64,000 bases of DNA from a virus. Where the stretch lies: positions 1-64,000 of IMG/VR virus record IMGVR_UViG_3300009514_000374; one strand, written 5' to 3'. Under the pieces are notes generated by a model, which did not search any database, had not been told where the DNA came from, and worked only from the letters and a program-made list of their open reading frames with translations. A program made the translations under genes and the position numbers. Below are positions 1-7,626 of this stretch, piece by piece; the stretch's first letter is position 1; each line of letters starts with the position of its first letter.

Positions 1-229
1 CCCATTCAGCGGGCTCCGAATTGTCCTCGTCCCAATCAGCGTCGATCCATCCCCACGTTCGACCAGTGCGGACGTTGGAGATGCACGCCGGGGAAACTCC
101 AAGCTCGCGCGCCAAGGCTCCGTTGCTTCGGGACGACCCGAGGATATAGCGGACCTTGGCGAGCGTGAGCTTGCCGTTGTGGTTTGCCTGGCCCTTGCGG
201 GCGCAGGGTGGGTCGGGTTGCGTGGACAT
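1..229 (-). CDS. HTH protein, partial at the left edge
   Basis: The minus-strand frame starts at ATG 229 behind a good ribosome-binding site (AAGGAG, 6-7 nt spacing) and runs off the left edge, leaving about 76 residues. The readable part contains KLTLAKVRYILGSS and then LARELGVSPACISNVRTGRTW, a helix-turn-helix of the kind that accompanies phage HNH or NUMOD-type endonucleases. It may be the N-terminal DNA-binding part of a homing endonuclease or a small regulator; the missing C-terminus would decide. A longer antisense-frame ORF over the same bases is not convincing because it runs through a tRNA. Confidence 0.6.
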   Translation of the reverse strand, partial: MSTQPDPPCARKGQANHNGKLTLAKVRYILGSSRSNGALARELGVSPACISNVRTGRTWGWIDADWDEDNSEPAEW

Positions 230-260
230 GACGGGCTCCTTGGGTGTTGGGGAACCTTGG

Positions 261-334
261 CTCCGAGGGACGGGATCGAACCGCCGACCTGATGGTTAAC
301 AGCCATCTGCATCTACCAACTGAGCTACCTCGGA
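261..334 (-). tRNA. tRNA-Asn (GTT)
   Basis: A full cloverleaf can be read on the minus strand: acceptor TCCGAGG paired with CCTCGGA, D-arm GCTCAGTTGGTAGATGC, anticodon arm GATGG-CTGTTAA-CCATC giving anticodon GTT, and T-arm with GGTTCGATCCC. CCA is not encoded. Its 5' end overlaps the tail of the broken HNH reading frame. Confidence 0.93.
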
Positions 335-698
335 ATGTCTGCTGAAAAATGATCGAGGATCGATGGGCCAAGGTCGCTGGCGCGAGTAGCCCTCTCAAAT
401 TCTTCGGGTGTTAGGTGATTGGAAAGGTCGATCAGGCCCGCGTGAATTTCTGCGTGACAGTTGGAGCAGACGAGGATGCACTTGTCTAGTTGCCACTGCT
501 GATCTGGAAATCCTTTTTGCTCGGATCGAGATGGTGAAACTGGAGCGCACCATCACAGCGGTCGTACCCGCAGATGCGGCACTTGCCGCCCTTGTATTCG
601 ATCGAGTCTGCTTTGATTCTCCTTCTGGCTGCTTTCACCGCGTCTTTAAGACGCTGTTTTTCTTCTACGGTCAACGAGTGGTACGGCTTGGAAGGCAC
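325..698 (-). pseudogene. HNH endonuclease, frame-disrupted
   Basis: The first part (698 down to 486) encodes KCRICGYDRCDGALQFHH followed by LDPSKKDFQISSGN and a stop. This is the N-terminal half of a phage HNH endonuclease with the first CxxC and the FHH motif. A different frame resumes with WQLDKCILVCSNCHAEIH, the second CxxC and final His of the same fold, and ends at 325 inside the tRNA-Asn gene. Relative to intact relatives, the roughly ten residues normally between the FxIS motif and the W..ELDKC motif are missing. A small deletion with a frame change is therefore more likely than programmed frameshifting. No clear ribosome-binding site precedes the start. The intact HNH gene at 9478 is of a different subtype. 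Confidence 0.7.
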
Positions 699-714
699 GC
701 ACCGACTATATTGG

Positions 715-787
715 AGGGCCGGGTGGGAGTCGAACCCACGACACCTTGGTTAACGGCCAAGTGCTCTGACCACTGAGCTACCAACCC
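715..787 (-). tRNA. tRNA-Asn (GTT), unusual C33
   Basis: Acceptor GGGTTGG pairs with CCGGCCC (two wobbles). The D-arm is GCTCAGTGGTCAGAGC, the anticodon arm CTTGG-CCGTTAA-CCAAG and the T-arm GTGGGTTCGACTCCCAC. The anticodon reads GTT, but the base before it is C rather than the nearly universal T33. CCA is not encoded. Confidence 0.75.
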
Positions 788-811
788 AAATTGGATCAGC
801 GACCAGCGTGG

Positions 812-884
812 TGTCCCGTGCCGGATTTGAACCGGCGTCTTGAGCTTGAGAGGCTCAGATCCTAGGCCACTAGACGAACGGGAC
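812..884 (-). tRNA. tRNA-Glu (CTC)
   Basis: Acceptor GTCCCGT/ACGGGAC, typical Glu D-arm TCGTCTAGTGGCC, anticodon arm TGAGC-CTCTCAA-GCTCA giving CTC, and T-arm GCCGGTTCAAATCCGGC. CCA is not encoded. Confidence 0.92.
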
Positions 885-890
885 GTGTGG

Positions 891-964
891 TGTCGGAGAC
901 GGGATTTGAACCCGTGACCTCTCGGGTGAAAACCGAGGATCCTAAACCGCTAGACCACTCCGAC
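891..964 (-). tRNA. tRNA-Glu (TTC)
   Basis: Acceptor GTCGGAG/CTCCGAC, D-arm TGGTCTAGCGGTTTAGGA, anticodon arm CTCGG-TTTTCAC-CCGAG giving TTC, and T-arm ACGGGTTCAAATCCCGT. CCA is not encoded. It forms a two-isoacceptor Glu block with the neighbouring CTC gene. Confidence 0.92.
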
Positions 965-983
965 GCATGAAGGGCGAACCGTT

Positions 984-1040
984 CCTGCGCGGGGGACGAC
1001 CTGTCCGTTTTCGGTCGCTTACTCGATACCCCCGCGCAGG
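984..1040. repeat. 12-bp inverted repeat between the Glu tRNAs and the exonuclease gene
   Basis: CCTGCGCGGGGG at 984-995 is the exact reverse complement of CCCCCGCGCAGG at 1029-1040. The 33-nt spacer holds no T-run, so a simple intrinsic terminator is unlikely. Thirteen bases of the right arm region (GATACCCCCGCGC) recur at 38875-38887. The rest of 965-1200 shows no convincing gene. Confidence 0.5.
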
Positions 1041-1200
1041 CACAATTCACCCTCGCGCTCTCGTTCACCGAGAGCGGGCCGCGCGGGGTAGGTATTGAGT
1101 CGAAGCGACATCGCTAGAGGTTGTACTCGGTGGCTCAGGCGTCGTCAAGGCCGAATGCGAGAAACCCGTTACACTGGCCGATCGGTAGGGTAAGGCCATC

Positions 1201-1674
1201 GTGAAATACTTTTTCGATTGGGAATTCCACGACGACGGCAAAACCATCGAGCCTATCTCGATCGGCATCGTCGCCGAGGACGGGTCGGCCCTGTACCTGG
1301 AGCTTCCCTACAACATCCCCCGCATCGAAGCGGATCCTTGGATCATGGAGAACGTGGTGCCCCATCTTGAGGGCGTGACGGTTCCGCGTGAACAAGCGTG
1401 CGAGTCGATCAACAAGTGGGTGGGCGACGACCCGGAATTCTGGGCCTACTACGCCGACTACGATTGGGTCGTGCTGTGCCAGTTGTTCGGAGGGATGCTC
1501 AAGCTCCCCAAGCGATTCCCGAAGCTGTGCCTCGACCTCCAACAATGGTGGATCCAGCTTGGTCGTCCCGAGGGTGTGAAGCCGCCCGCCCATTTTGGTG
1601 AGCATCACGCCCTCGCCGATGCCCGATGGAACCGCGACCTACATGCGGCTCTCGCCGAGTATGCGAAGCGGTAG
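1201..1674 (+). CDS. 3'-5' exoribonuclease, Rv2179c-like (DEDDh)
   Basis: The 157-residue protein begins at GTG with MKYFFDWEFHDDGKTIEPIS, followed by IGIVAEDGSALY. This is the exonuclease I motif of the small RNase-T-like family typified by mycobacterial Rv2179c, with acidic residues D6 and E8. The middle YYADYDWVVLC supplies the motif II Asp. HHALADARWN near residues 137-146 supplies the catalytic His and last Asp of a DEDDh active site. The length fits the single-domain family. It would trim 3' overhangs of structured RNA; with tRNAs on both sides, a role in tRNA 3' processing or RNA turnover is an inference. The GTG start agrees with where homology begins. Confidence 0.8.
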   Translation: MKYFFDWEFHDDGKTIEPISIGIVAEDGSALYLELPYNIPRIEADPWIMENVVPHLEGVTVPREQACESINKWVGDDPEFWAYYADYDWVVLCQLFGGMLKLPKRFPKLCLDLQQWWIQLGRPEGVKPPAHFGEHHALADARWNRDLHAALAEYAKR

Positions 1675-1730
1675 AATTACGGGCACGCCCGGTGCAAAGC
1701 CGCGCACGCCCGGCTGCGCCGCGAGCGACC

Positions 1731-1736
1731 CTATAT
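1731..1736 (+). promoter_or_regulatory. CTATA-type candidate late promoter before phoH
   Basis: CTATAT lies about 14 nt before the phoH ATG, preceded by GCGACC. It matches the YCGGSCTATAG pattern found at other gene starts in the window. Confidence 0.4.
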
Positions 1737-1750
1737 TCGGATCTTAGTGA

Positions 1751-3010
1751 ATGGCAAAGCACTTTTGTCTCGACACCAACGTACTGGTTGACGACCCCGA
1801 TGCCATCTTCCGTTTTGACGAACACACCGTAGTCATCCCCTTTGAGGTTCTGACCGAGCTAGACCGCCACAAGGTCCGGCAGGACATCGTAGGTGCAAAT
1901 ACGCGGAAGGTAATCCGATCTCTTGACGAGCTTCGGGCGAAGGGTTGGCTCACCGAGGGCGTTCCTCTCAACGATGTCGGTGGCACTCTGATCGTTCCTG
2001 AACGGGTCAGAGGGGCAGTCACAAACGACGACGCGATTCTCTCGGTTGCACAGTCGCACGACGCCACGCTGATCACGAACGACATTAACATGCGCGTGCT
2101 TGCGGGGGCAGCCCGAATCGAGGCGCAGCACTACGAGTGGAACGGCAAGCGCGAGGACGCACTCTACTCGGGGGCGCAGCGCATCTCGATCGGGTCCGAC
2201 CTGATCGACACGTTCTACGATCGCGGTCACGTTGACCTTCCGGTCGAGCTTCGCGGCGACCTTCACCCGCACCAATTCACGATCGCCAAGAACGGTGTCG
2301 AGAACCACTCGGCCATCGGCCGGTACCTCGACGGGCAGATGCACGCGCTCAAGGTGACGGGCGAAACGGACATCGCGGGGATCCGGCCCAAAAACAAGGA
2401 GCAGCAGTTTGCGCTCGACCTCTTGACGAACCCCGACATCCCGCTCGTGTCATTGATCGGCAAGGCGGGTTGTGGCAAGAGCTTGCTCGCCACGGCGGCG
2501 GGGCTTCACCAGACCGTCGAGCGTGACGGGCGGTACACAAAGCTGATCGTCACCCGTCCCGTCACTCCGATGGGCCGCGACCTTGGCTACCTACCAGGGA
2601 CGTTGGAGGAAAAGATGTCGCCGTGGATCCAACCGATCAGGGACAGTCTCTCGATGTTGCTCGGCGGAGACAAGCGCACGATCGACATGAAATTTGAGGA
2701 CGGCTCGATCGAGATCGAGGCCCTGACCTACATCCGTGGACGGTCGATCCCCAAGGCATACATGATTGTGGACGAGTGCCAGAACCTCTCGGTCCCCGAG
2801 ATCAAGGCGGTCGTCACTCGCATCGGTGAGGGCTCCAAGATCGTCCTGACCGGGGACATCGAGCAGATCGACGGCTCGCGCTTCGATGCCCGAACGAACG
2901 GGCTGGCGTATCTGATCGAGAAATTCAAGGACCAGGCGGTCGCCGGGCACATCACGCTGCTCAAGGGTGAACGATCGGATCTGGCGACCCTGGCGGCCGA
3001 CCTGCTCTAA
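1751..3010 (+). CDS. phoH: PIN-PhoH protein (PhoH2-type ATPase)
   Basis: The 419-residue protein has an N-terminal PIN domain (residues about 4-120; Asp8 in CLDTNVLVDD, then FEVLTELD, TNDDAILSVA and ITNDINMR). A PhoH P-loop ATPase domain follows (about 210-419): Walker A GKAGCGKS at 237-244, the family signature RPVTPMGRDLGYLPG, Walker B MIVDECQN near 337, and LTGDIEQID. PIN-PhoH fusions act as sequence-specific RNA-unwinding ribonucleases in bacteria, and PhoH genes are frequent in large phages. No ribosome-binding site is evident; a CTATA-type element lies just upstream, which suggests a very short leader. It is downstream of the exoribonuclease on the same strand. Confidence 0.92.
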   Translation: MAKHFCLDTNVLVDDPDAIFRFDEHTVVIPFEVLTELDRHKVRQDIVGANTRKVIRSLDELRAKGWLTEGVPLNDVGGTLIVPERVRGAVTNDDAILSVAQSHDATLITNDINMRVLAGAARIEAQHYEWNGKREDALYSGAQRISIGSDLIDTFYDRGHVDLPVELRGDLHPHQFTIAKNGVENHSAIGRYLDGQMHALKVTGETDIAGIRPKNKEQQFALDLLTNPDIPLVSLIGKAGCGKSLLATAAGLHQTVERDGRYTKLIVTRPVTPMGRDLGYLPGTLEEKMSPWIQPIRDSLSMLLGGDKRTIDMKFEDGSIEIEALTYIRGRSIPKAYMIVDECQNLSVPEIKAVVTRIGEGSKIVLTGDIEQIDGSRFDARTNGLAYLIEKFKDQAVAGHITLLKGERSDLATLAADLL

Positions 3011-3015
3011 TTCGT

Positions 3016-3021
3016 CTATGG
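3016..3021 (+). promoter_or_regulatory. CTATA-type candidate late promoter before the ART-like gene
   Basis: CTATGG lies 14 nt before ATG 3036. It is a weaker match to the CTATAG element seen elsewhere; position and spacing are the main support. Confidence 0.3.
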
Positions 3022-3035
3022 GAAGCCATCGTTAG

Positions 3036-4085
3036 ATGGCGCGCTCGTCGCATATCCGCGTGGCGGGTCGGTTCCGGCTCCGTACCGCCCGTGGGACCGT
3101 GATCCTCCCGGCAGGGTCCAAGTTGTTCCATGGCACGATTGAGCCGTTCTCGACGGCCCTGCGGCCTGGAGGGTACGACGCCGTGGCTTGGTTCGCTGAC
3201 GACCCCACGATCGCGCAGCTTTACATCCCTCGGGCGGGTGCTTCTACGATTGTGTCGAGCACCCACATCGCTCAACCAAGCCAAGACTCGACCATTCAGG
3301 CCATACAAAAGATGGTCGGGCTCCACTACTCCAAGGTCGAGTGGGATTCCGGGGGGCGGGTGAGAAGCTACCAGACGCCCGATGTCCCTCCGTGGAATCG
3401 GATCGGAGGCGTAGCGCGCTCACGGGTGCTCCGGGCTTTGATCGATGCGGAAAACGAGGTCAAGGCTTTCAGTCAGCGACGACTGGAAATCTCCCAAGCT
3501 CGGAAGCGGGGCGAGATAGACGCTGACGAGCGTATTGCCCTGACGACGGAAACTTTCAACGAGCAGGGCAAGGTTGAGGCACGGATCAAAGAGCTTGAGG
3601 TCGAGTACAACGCTCTCAACAACGGGTACGAAAAGGAAATCGAGAAGCGGCTGGAGGCGATGGGTTACGAGCCCTACCTGAAAGGCCGCCCCGGAGATCA
3701 GTCGTATCGCTTCTATTTGGAAGGTCGCCGCGTGCTCCCACCCGGAGGGAGTGCGGATGGGCGGCTATTCATCGGAACGACCACCCGCGACATGACCTTG
3801 TGGCTCAAGGCGCGTGGTGAGGGCGACCTGATGAATGTCCAATACCACGATGTTCGTGGTTTCCGTGACGCCCGCGACGAAGGGCTCGACGGCGTGATGA
3901 TCGATGATTTCGCGCAGAGCGAGGCACACGGGAACCTCGGACACTTGAGCGTCGGGTTGTTCTCCCCCGCCCTCAAGGACGTGCGGTTCAAACAGGTGCC
4001 TGCGACCTACGAGGAATACGACCGCAGCGGCAAGACCAAGGCGTATCCTCGCGGCGGCAACGTCGATTTCCACCGGCTGTTCTAG
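3036..4085 (+). CDS. ADP-ribosyltransferase-like protein with N-terminal tag B
   Basis: 349 residues. The N-terminus SSHIRVAGRFRLR carries the RVAxR(Y/F) tag shared with other genes here. Residues about 28-60 (KLFHGTIEPF, then AVAWFADDPTIAQLY) resemble the HGT strand and following segment of ADP-ribosyltransferase folds. The C-terminal GLDGVMIDDF and LFSPALKDVRF resemble the closing strands of the same fold. A charged coiled-coil-like insert occupies about residues 130-215. This suggests NAD-dependent modification of a host protein, as by phage T4 Alt and Mod, but the full catalytic triad cannot be assigned with certainty. The gene ends four bases inside the convergent GGDEF-EAL gene. Confidence 0.6.
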   Translation: MARSSHIRVAGRFRLRTARGTVILPAGSKLFHGTIEPFSTALRPGGYDAVAWFADDPTIAQLYIPRAGASTIVSSTHIAQPSQDSTIQAIQKMVGLHYSKVEWDSGGRVRSYQTPDVPPWNRIGGVARSRVLRALIDAENEVKAFSQRRLEISQARKRGEIDADERIALTTETFNEQGKVEARIKELEVEYNALNNGYEKEIEKRLEAMGYEPYLKGRPGDQSYRFYLEGRRVLPPGGSADGRLFIGTTTRDMTLWLKARGEGDLMNVQYHDVRGFRDARDEGLDGVMIDDFAQSEAHGNLGHLSVGLFSPALKDVRFKQVPATYEEYDRSGKTKAYPRGGNVDFHRLF

Positions 4086-6115
4086 GACTCGTCGGTACGA
4101 CTCGCCAGCCAGGTCTGTACGTCGGACGTGGGCATGGGCTTGGCGATGTAGTAGCCCTGAGCGAAATCCACCCCGAGGGCCTTGAGGGTGTTCCAATGCG
4201 CCTTGGTTTCGACGCCCTCGGCGACCACGTAGATCCCAAGGTTGTGGGCAAGCTGCACGATGGTCTGGATGATCGATTTGGCGTGCTCACGCTCGCCGAG
4301 GCTGCGCACGAACGACTGATCGATCTTGAGCCCGTCGAGCGGAAATTTCATAATCGAGTGCAAGGCACTGTAGCCGGTTCCGAAATCGTCCAGATGGACA
4401 AAGAAATTCGCACGCCGCATCGCCTTCATCGTGGCGATGCTCGCCTGCTCGTCCTCCATGAGCGCCGACTCCGTGACCTCGACACCAATGGTGCCCGCTG
4501 GTAGGTCACGCGAGGTTACGGCCTTCTTGAATCGGCCGACGAGGTTCTTGTTCGTGAATTGTTTGGGCGACACGTTGACGCTCACCGAGACAGGTTCGGT
4601 GTATTTCCATTGGCTCACGTCGATGCACGATTGGTCGAGCACGAATTCCCCGATCTCGTGGATCAGGCCCGTGTCCTCTGCGACCGGGATGAAATCGACG
4701 GGGGACACCCACCCGCGCGTCGCGTGGTACCAGCGGGCCAGGGCCTCAAACGAAATGGGCTTGCCTGTCGCCATCGAGACGATGGGCTGGTAGTGAACGC
4801 TCAGGTCGTCCCGGTATAGCGCCGTTCGGAGATCGCGCTCGATGCCGAATTGCTTGGCAAGATCCGCACGCATCGGCTCGTCAAACACGACGTAGCGGTT
4901 CCGGCCCAACGCCTTGGCCCGGTGCATCGCAATATCTGCGTCACGGATCACATCCTCGGGCGCCTCGTAGGAGTCCGCAGAGGCCGTCGTGATGCCGATG
5001 GAGATGCTGTGCCTGTACTCCCGCTTCTCGATGCGAAACGGCTCCCTGAACGCCTCCACGACGCCCTGAGCGTAGGTCGAGGCGACGTGGGCCGGGACAC
5101 CCCGCACGAGGGCCACGAATTCGTCCCCTCCGTAGCGGCCTACCACGTCCTGACCGCGCAGATTCGCGGTGATCCGTTGGCCCACGGCCAGGAGAATTTG
5201 ATCGCCGACCGCGTGCCCTTGCGAGTCGTTAATGAATTTGAACCGATCAAGGTCGAGCAGCATGACCGCGAATCGGTATTCGGGGTTGGCCCGAGCCTTG
5301 TCGAATTCACGGCTAAGCTCGTCCAAGAAATGAAAGCGGTTCACGAGGCCCGTGACGCGATCAAACTGAGCGTCGTAGAGGATGCGCGCCTCGGTGAGCT
5401 TTTGCTTGTCCACGTCAGTCTGCGAACCGGCGATGCGGATGGCTCGACCTACCGAGTCCCGTTCCACGATGCCGCGCACGAGCATCCACTTGAACAAGCC
5501 AGCCTTGGTAGCGATGCGGTACTCGTGCTTGAACACGGGGGTCGCCCCGTTCACATGAGCGTCGAAGCGTTCCTTGAACCGGGGGAAATCGTCGGGGTGG
5601 ATCATCGAGAACCACTGCTCCGTGGACGTGACCTCCCCGCCTTGGTAGCCGACGAGGTTGCACCATCGCGGCGAAAAGTAGGCCATGCCGGTTTGGAGGT
5701 CCCAATCCCAGACGCCATCGCGGACGCCGTGGACCGTTCGCTGAAAACGCATCTCCATCGTTTGCAACGCTTGCAGATGTGAAGCTCTGTCGAGCGCGTA
5801 CAAGACGGCCCTCTCCAACAAGGCGGTCGTCAGGTTGTCGCGCGCGAGGTAGTCGGCCGCACCAGCAGCGACGGCATCGAGCCCTTCTTGTTCGTCGCCT
5901 GACGTGAGTGCAACGACGGGTTGTGTGCGTGCCAGATCACGGATGCCGTCAGCACCCGCGAGCGCGTAGTCGTACACGATCACACCACTCGTTGCGGGGG
6001 TGACAGGGGGGAGGGTGACGTTGAACTGCGACCGCACCGAATCGGCAAGGTACGATCGGATCAGGTCGGCCATTTGGTCGTCCCCCGAAATTACAAGCAC
6101 GCTTACCGGATCCAT
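4082..6115 (-). CDS. Receiver-PAS-GGDEF-EAL cyclic-di-GMP turnover protein
   Basis: 677 residues in four domains. Receiver (1-115): acidic pair D12/D13 and phosphoacceptor D49 in VYDYALAGADG, with Arg92 where the conserved Lys is expected. PAS (about 120-240). GGDEF (about 250-410): intact GGDEF at 329-333 and an RxxD inhibitory site RGQD at 320-323, five residues upstream. EAL (about 425-677): E457 of EAL, N514, E549, D576/D577, K597, E633 and Q653 all present. Both cyclase and phosphodiesterase sites thus look intact. Domain order matches bacterial bifunctional regulators of motility and biofilm. No transmembrane segment is seen, so it should be cytosolic. A CTATAG element sits 16 nt upstream. 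Such a full-length protein is unusual in a phage. Confidence 0.93.
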   Translation of the reverse strand: MDPVSVLVISGDDQMADLIRSYLADSVRSQFNVTLPPVTPATSGVIVYDYALAGADGIRDLARTQPVVALTSGDEQEGLDAVAAGAADYLARDNLTTALLERAVLYALDRASHLQALQTMEMRFQRTVHGVRDGVWDWDLQTGMAYFSPRWCNLVGYQGGEVTSTEQWFSMIHPDDFPRFKERFDAHVNGATPVFKHEYRIATKAGLFKWMLVRGIVERDSVGRAIRIAGSQTDVDKQKLTEARILYDAQFDRVTGLVNRFHFLDELSREFDKARANPEYRFAVMLLDLDRFKFINDSQGHAVGDQILLAVGQRITANLRGQDVVGRYGGDEFVALVRGVPAHVASTYAQGVVEAFREPFRIEKREYRHSISIGITTASADSYEAPEDVIRDADIAMHRAKALGRNRYVVFDEPMRADLAKQFGIERDLRTALYRDDLSVHYQPIVSMATGKPISFEALARWYHATRGWVSPVDFIPVAEDTGLIHEIGEFVLDQSCIDVSQWKYTEPVSVSVNVSPKQFTNKNLVGRFKKAVTSRDLPAGTIGVEVTESALMEDEQASIATMKAMRRANFFVHLDDFGTGYSALHSIMKFPLDGLKIDQSFVRSLGEREHAKSIIQTIVQLAHNLGIYVVAEGVETKAHWNTLKALGVDFAQGYYIAKPMPTSDVQTWLASRTDES

Positions 6116-6131
6116 CCTAACAACGTCGCAC

Positions 6132-6137
6132 CTATAG
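6132..6137 (-). promoter_or_regulatory. CTATAG candidate late promoter before the GGDEF-EAL gene
   Basis: On the minus strand TCGGGCTATAGGTGCGAC lies 16 nt before ATG 6115. The core and left flank match the copies at 12130 and 39053. Confidence 0.45.
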
Positions 6138-6239
6138 CCCGAATACGGGTGGGCGGCGCGCCCGCGTTTCGCTTTTTCGCCGATGGCGTAAGCTGTGGTG
6201 AGGGTTCGTCACAACGTCGAGCCAACAAAGGACAGGAAC

Positions 6240-6647
6240 ATGACTACGAGAAAAGGCGTCATTGAAGGGGACGATCGTGTGCTCGCGGGCACGGGCTATG
6301 GGAGTAAGGACGACCCAAACGCCGTGCATGTAATCGATCGATCGCGTGACCTTCCGATCGAATTCACCGGACGAAAGATCGGGTACGGAAAGGTCGGCTC
6401 AGATCTTGGGTCCACGGAGGTCACGATCTACGTGACGGCAGGGGAGCAGATCGTGTGCCACGTCAGCCAAGTTCAGAGCCGCGACCGTCGCTTCTCCAAG
6501 GCCGAGGTATTCAAGGACGGCAAAGAAGCCCTGGAGTGGTTGCGTGACGGCAAGGGGGAGCTTGGAAAGGCCAGCAAGGATGCGTGGACCCAAGCCTGTG
6601 CCACCCACGAACCGATTGAACATCTGGCGCGTATCTCCGTCGAATAG
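6240..6647 (+). CDS. Small protein, possibly EXLDI-like
   Basis: 135 residues, started at ATG 6240 because AAAGGACAGGAAC gives a ribosome-binding site there. The central block FTGRKIGYGKVGSD, then EVTIYVTAGEQIVCHVSQ, a predicted beta-rich segment, and the ending EPIEHLARISVE resemble the actinobacterial EXLDI family in layout, at low confidence. It sits between the divergent GGDEF-EAL gene and a small membrane protein gene. No catalytic motif is visible. Confidence 0.6.
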   Translation: MTTRKGVIEGDDRVLAGTGYGSKDDPNAVHVIDRSRDLPIEFTGRKIGYGKVGSDLGSTEVTIYVTAGEQIVCHVSQVQSRDRRFSKAEVFKDGKEALEWLRDGKGELGKASKDAWTQACATHEPIEHLARISVE

Positions 6648-6661
6648 GGTACGATCCCACC

Positions 6662-7006
6662 ATGCGTGACCTGAAATTCTGGCAACATCGGATCTTTGCG
6701 GCTGCCGCCCTCTTGATCTTCATGTACGGGATCAGCGAGCACGCCCGTCAGCGCGCGCACGAACGGACTCGTCACGATCACTTGATCGAGATCCGGCATG
6801 AGCTTGCCGACCTCAAAGAGAAGCTCGACAAGACGGCTCAGGAGCAGACGGCCGAGCGCATCGAGTACAAGATGGAGTCCTTGGCCGAGCGCGTGGACGA
6901 CCTGCGCAAGACGGCCAAGGATCTGTGCGAGGTCGAGTACGATCGTGGGTTTGACGAGGCGATGGATGTTGTGGACGAGGCGAGCTACGACGAGCCGGGC
7001 TGCTAG
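6662..7006 (+). CDS. Small single-pass membrane protein with coiled coil
   Basis: 114 residues. A hydrophobic segment at about 10-25 (IFAAAALLIFMYGIS) follows a short basic N-terminus. The rest is a charged coiled coil (about 32-95; HELADLKEKLDKTAQEQ) and an acidic tail. The topology would place the coil outside if inserted N-in, compatible with an inner-membrane spanin-like or anchoring role, but no lysis genes are adjacent and the function is unknown. It starts 14 nt after the previous gene. A GGGCTGCTAGCCC hairpin spans its stop codon without a T-run. Confidence 0.65.
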   Translation: MRDLKFWQHRIFAAAALLIFMYGISEHARQRAHERTRHDHLIEIRHELADLKEKLDKTAQEQTAERIEYKMESLAERVDDLRKTAKDLCEVEYDRGFDEAMDVVDEASYDEPGC

Positions 7007-7083
7007 CCCGCGAAAATAAATTCGCCACGGCACTTGACTCGCGCTGCGAGCAAGCGTAAACCTCCATCTGACGAGGTATTCCC

Positions 7084-7236
7084 ATGTTTTCCGCGATCCA
7101 GATCACCGTCGAAGCACCACCGCAAGCCCCCGCCCATCTGGCGTCGGCCGTCGCGGGATCGTGTGCCTCCGGCTGGTCAGGTCGAGGTATGGGGTCCAGT
7201 AGTGGGCGCTCGTTCGGTTACAGACGCTCCGTCTAG
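7084..7236 (+). CDS. Possible small Gly/Ser-rich peptide
   Basis: A 50-residue frame from ATG 7084 (MFSAIQITVEAPPQAPAHLA) follows a GACGAGGTATTCCC stretch that could act as a weak ribosome-binding site. It ends six bases before the Arg tRNA. The C-terminal half is Gly/Ser-rich. It fits the gap well, but nothing identifies it and it may be chance. Confidence 0.3.
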   Translation: MFSAIQITVEAPPQAPAHLASAVAGSCASGWSGRGMGSSSGRSFGYRRSV

Positions 7237-7241
7237 CACAC

Positions 7242-7315
7242 GGGGCACTAGCTCAACCGGATAGAGCGCGGAGCTTCTAACTCCGAGGTCGCAGGTTCGA
7301 TCCCTGCGTGCCCTG
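7242..7315 (+). tRNA. tRNA-Arg (TCT)
   Basis: Acceptor GGGGCAC/GTGCCCT, D-arm GCTCAACCGGATAGAGC, anticodon arm GGAG-CTTCTAA-CTCC giving TCT, T-arm GCAGGTTCGATCCCTGC. First gene of the plus-strand array; the bases after the discriminator are CCG, so CCA is not fully encoded. Confidence 0.9.
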
Positions 7316-7356
7316 CCGCTACTGGACGAAAAAGGCCGTACTCGGCTCGTCCTTTT

Positions 7357-7449
7357 GGAAGGTCTAGCCGATGGCTGGCGACGGCACTCCCCTGCTAAGG
7401 GAGCGAGGTGTAAAAGCCCTTGCGGGTTCGATCCCCGCACCTTCCGCCA
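7357..7449 (+). tRNA. tRNA-Ser (GCT)
   Basis: Class II tRNA with a long variable arm. Acceptor GGAAGGT/ACCTTCC, anticodon arm CTCCC-CTGCTAA-GGGAG giving GCT, T-arm GCGGGTTCGATCCCCGC, CCA encoded. The body (AGCCGATGGCTGGCGACGGC) is shared almost unchanged with the next Ser genes. Confidence 0.92.
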
Positions 7450-7462
7450 ACACACAACCCTT

Positions 7463-7555
7463 GGAGAGTCTAGCCGATGGCTGGCGACGGCACTCGGTTG
7501 GAAGCCGAGCGAGGTGTAAAAGCCCTTGCGGGTTCGATCCCCGCACTCTCCGCCA
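7463..7555 (+). tRNA. tRNA-Ser (GGA)
   Basis: Class II. Acceptor GGAGAGT/ACTCTCC, anticodon arm CTCGG-TTGGAAG-CCGAG giving GGA, long variable arm and CCA encoded. The CCA end forms the start of the first copy of a 25-bp direct repeat. Confidence 0.92.
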
Positions 7556-7618
7556 AATCACTCAAATATGATTGGTAATTCGCCGAAATGGCACCAAATC
7601 ACTCAAATATGATTGGTA
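7553..7618. repeat. 25-bp direct repeat, two copies
   Basis: Identical copies lie at 7553-7577 and 7594-7618 (begin CCAAATCACTC, end ATATGATTGGTA), 41 bp apart in period. The first copy starts with the CCA end of tRNA-Ser(GGA). The spacer has no gene. The unit is far more AT-rich than its surroundings. Confidence 0.85.
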
Positions 7619-7626
7619 CGAAACTT

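Noticed and set aside
5415-5705. Several open frames of 90-310 residues inside the GGDEF-EAL gene
   Set aside because: All are shadows of a 677-residue protein with every domain motif intact.
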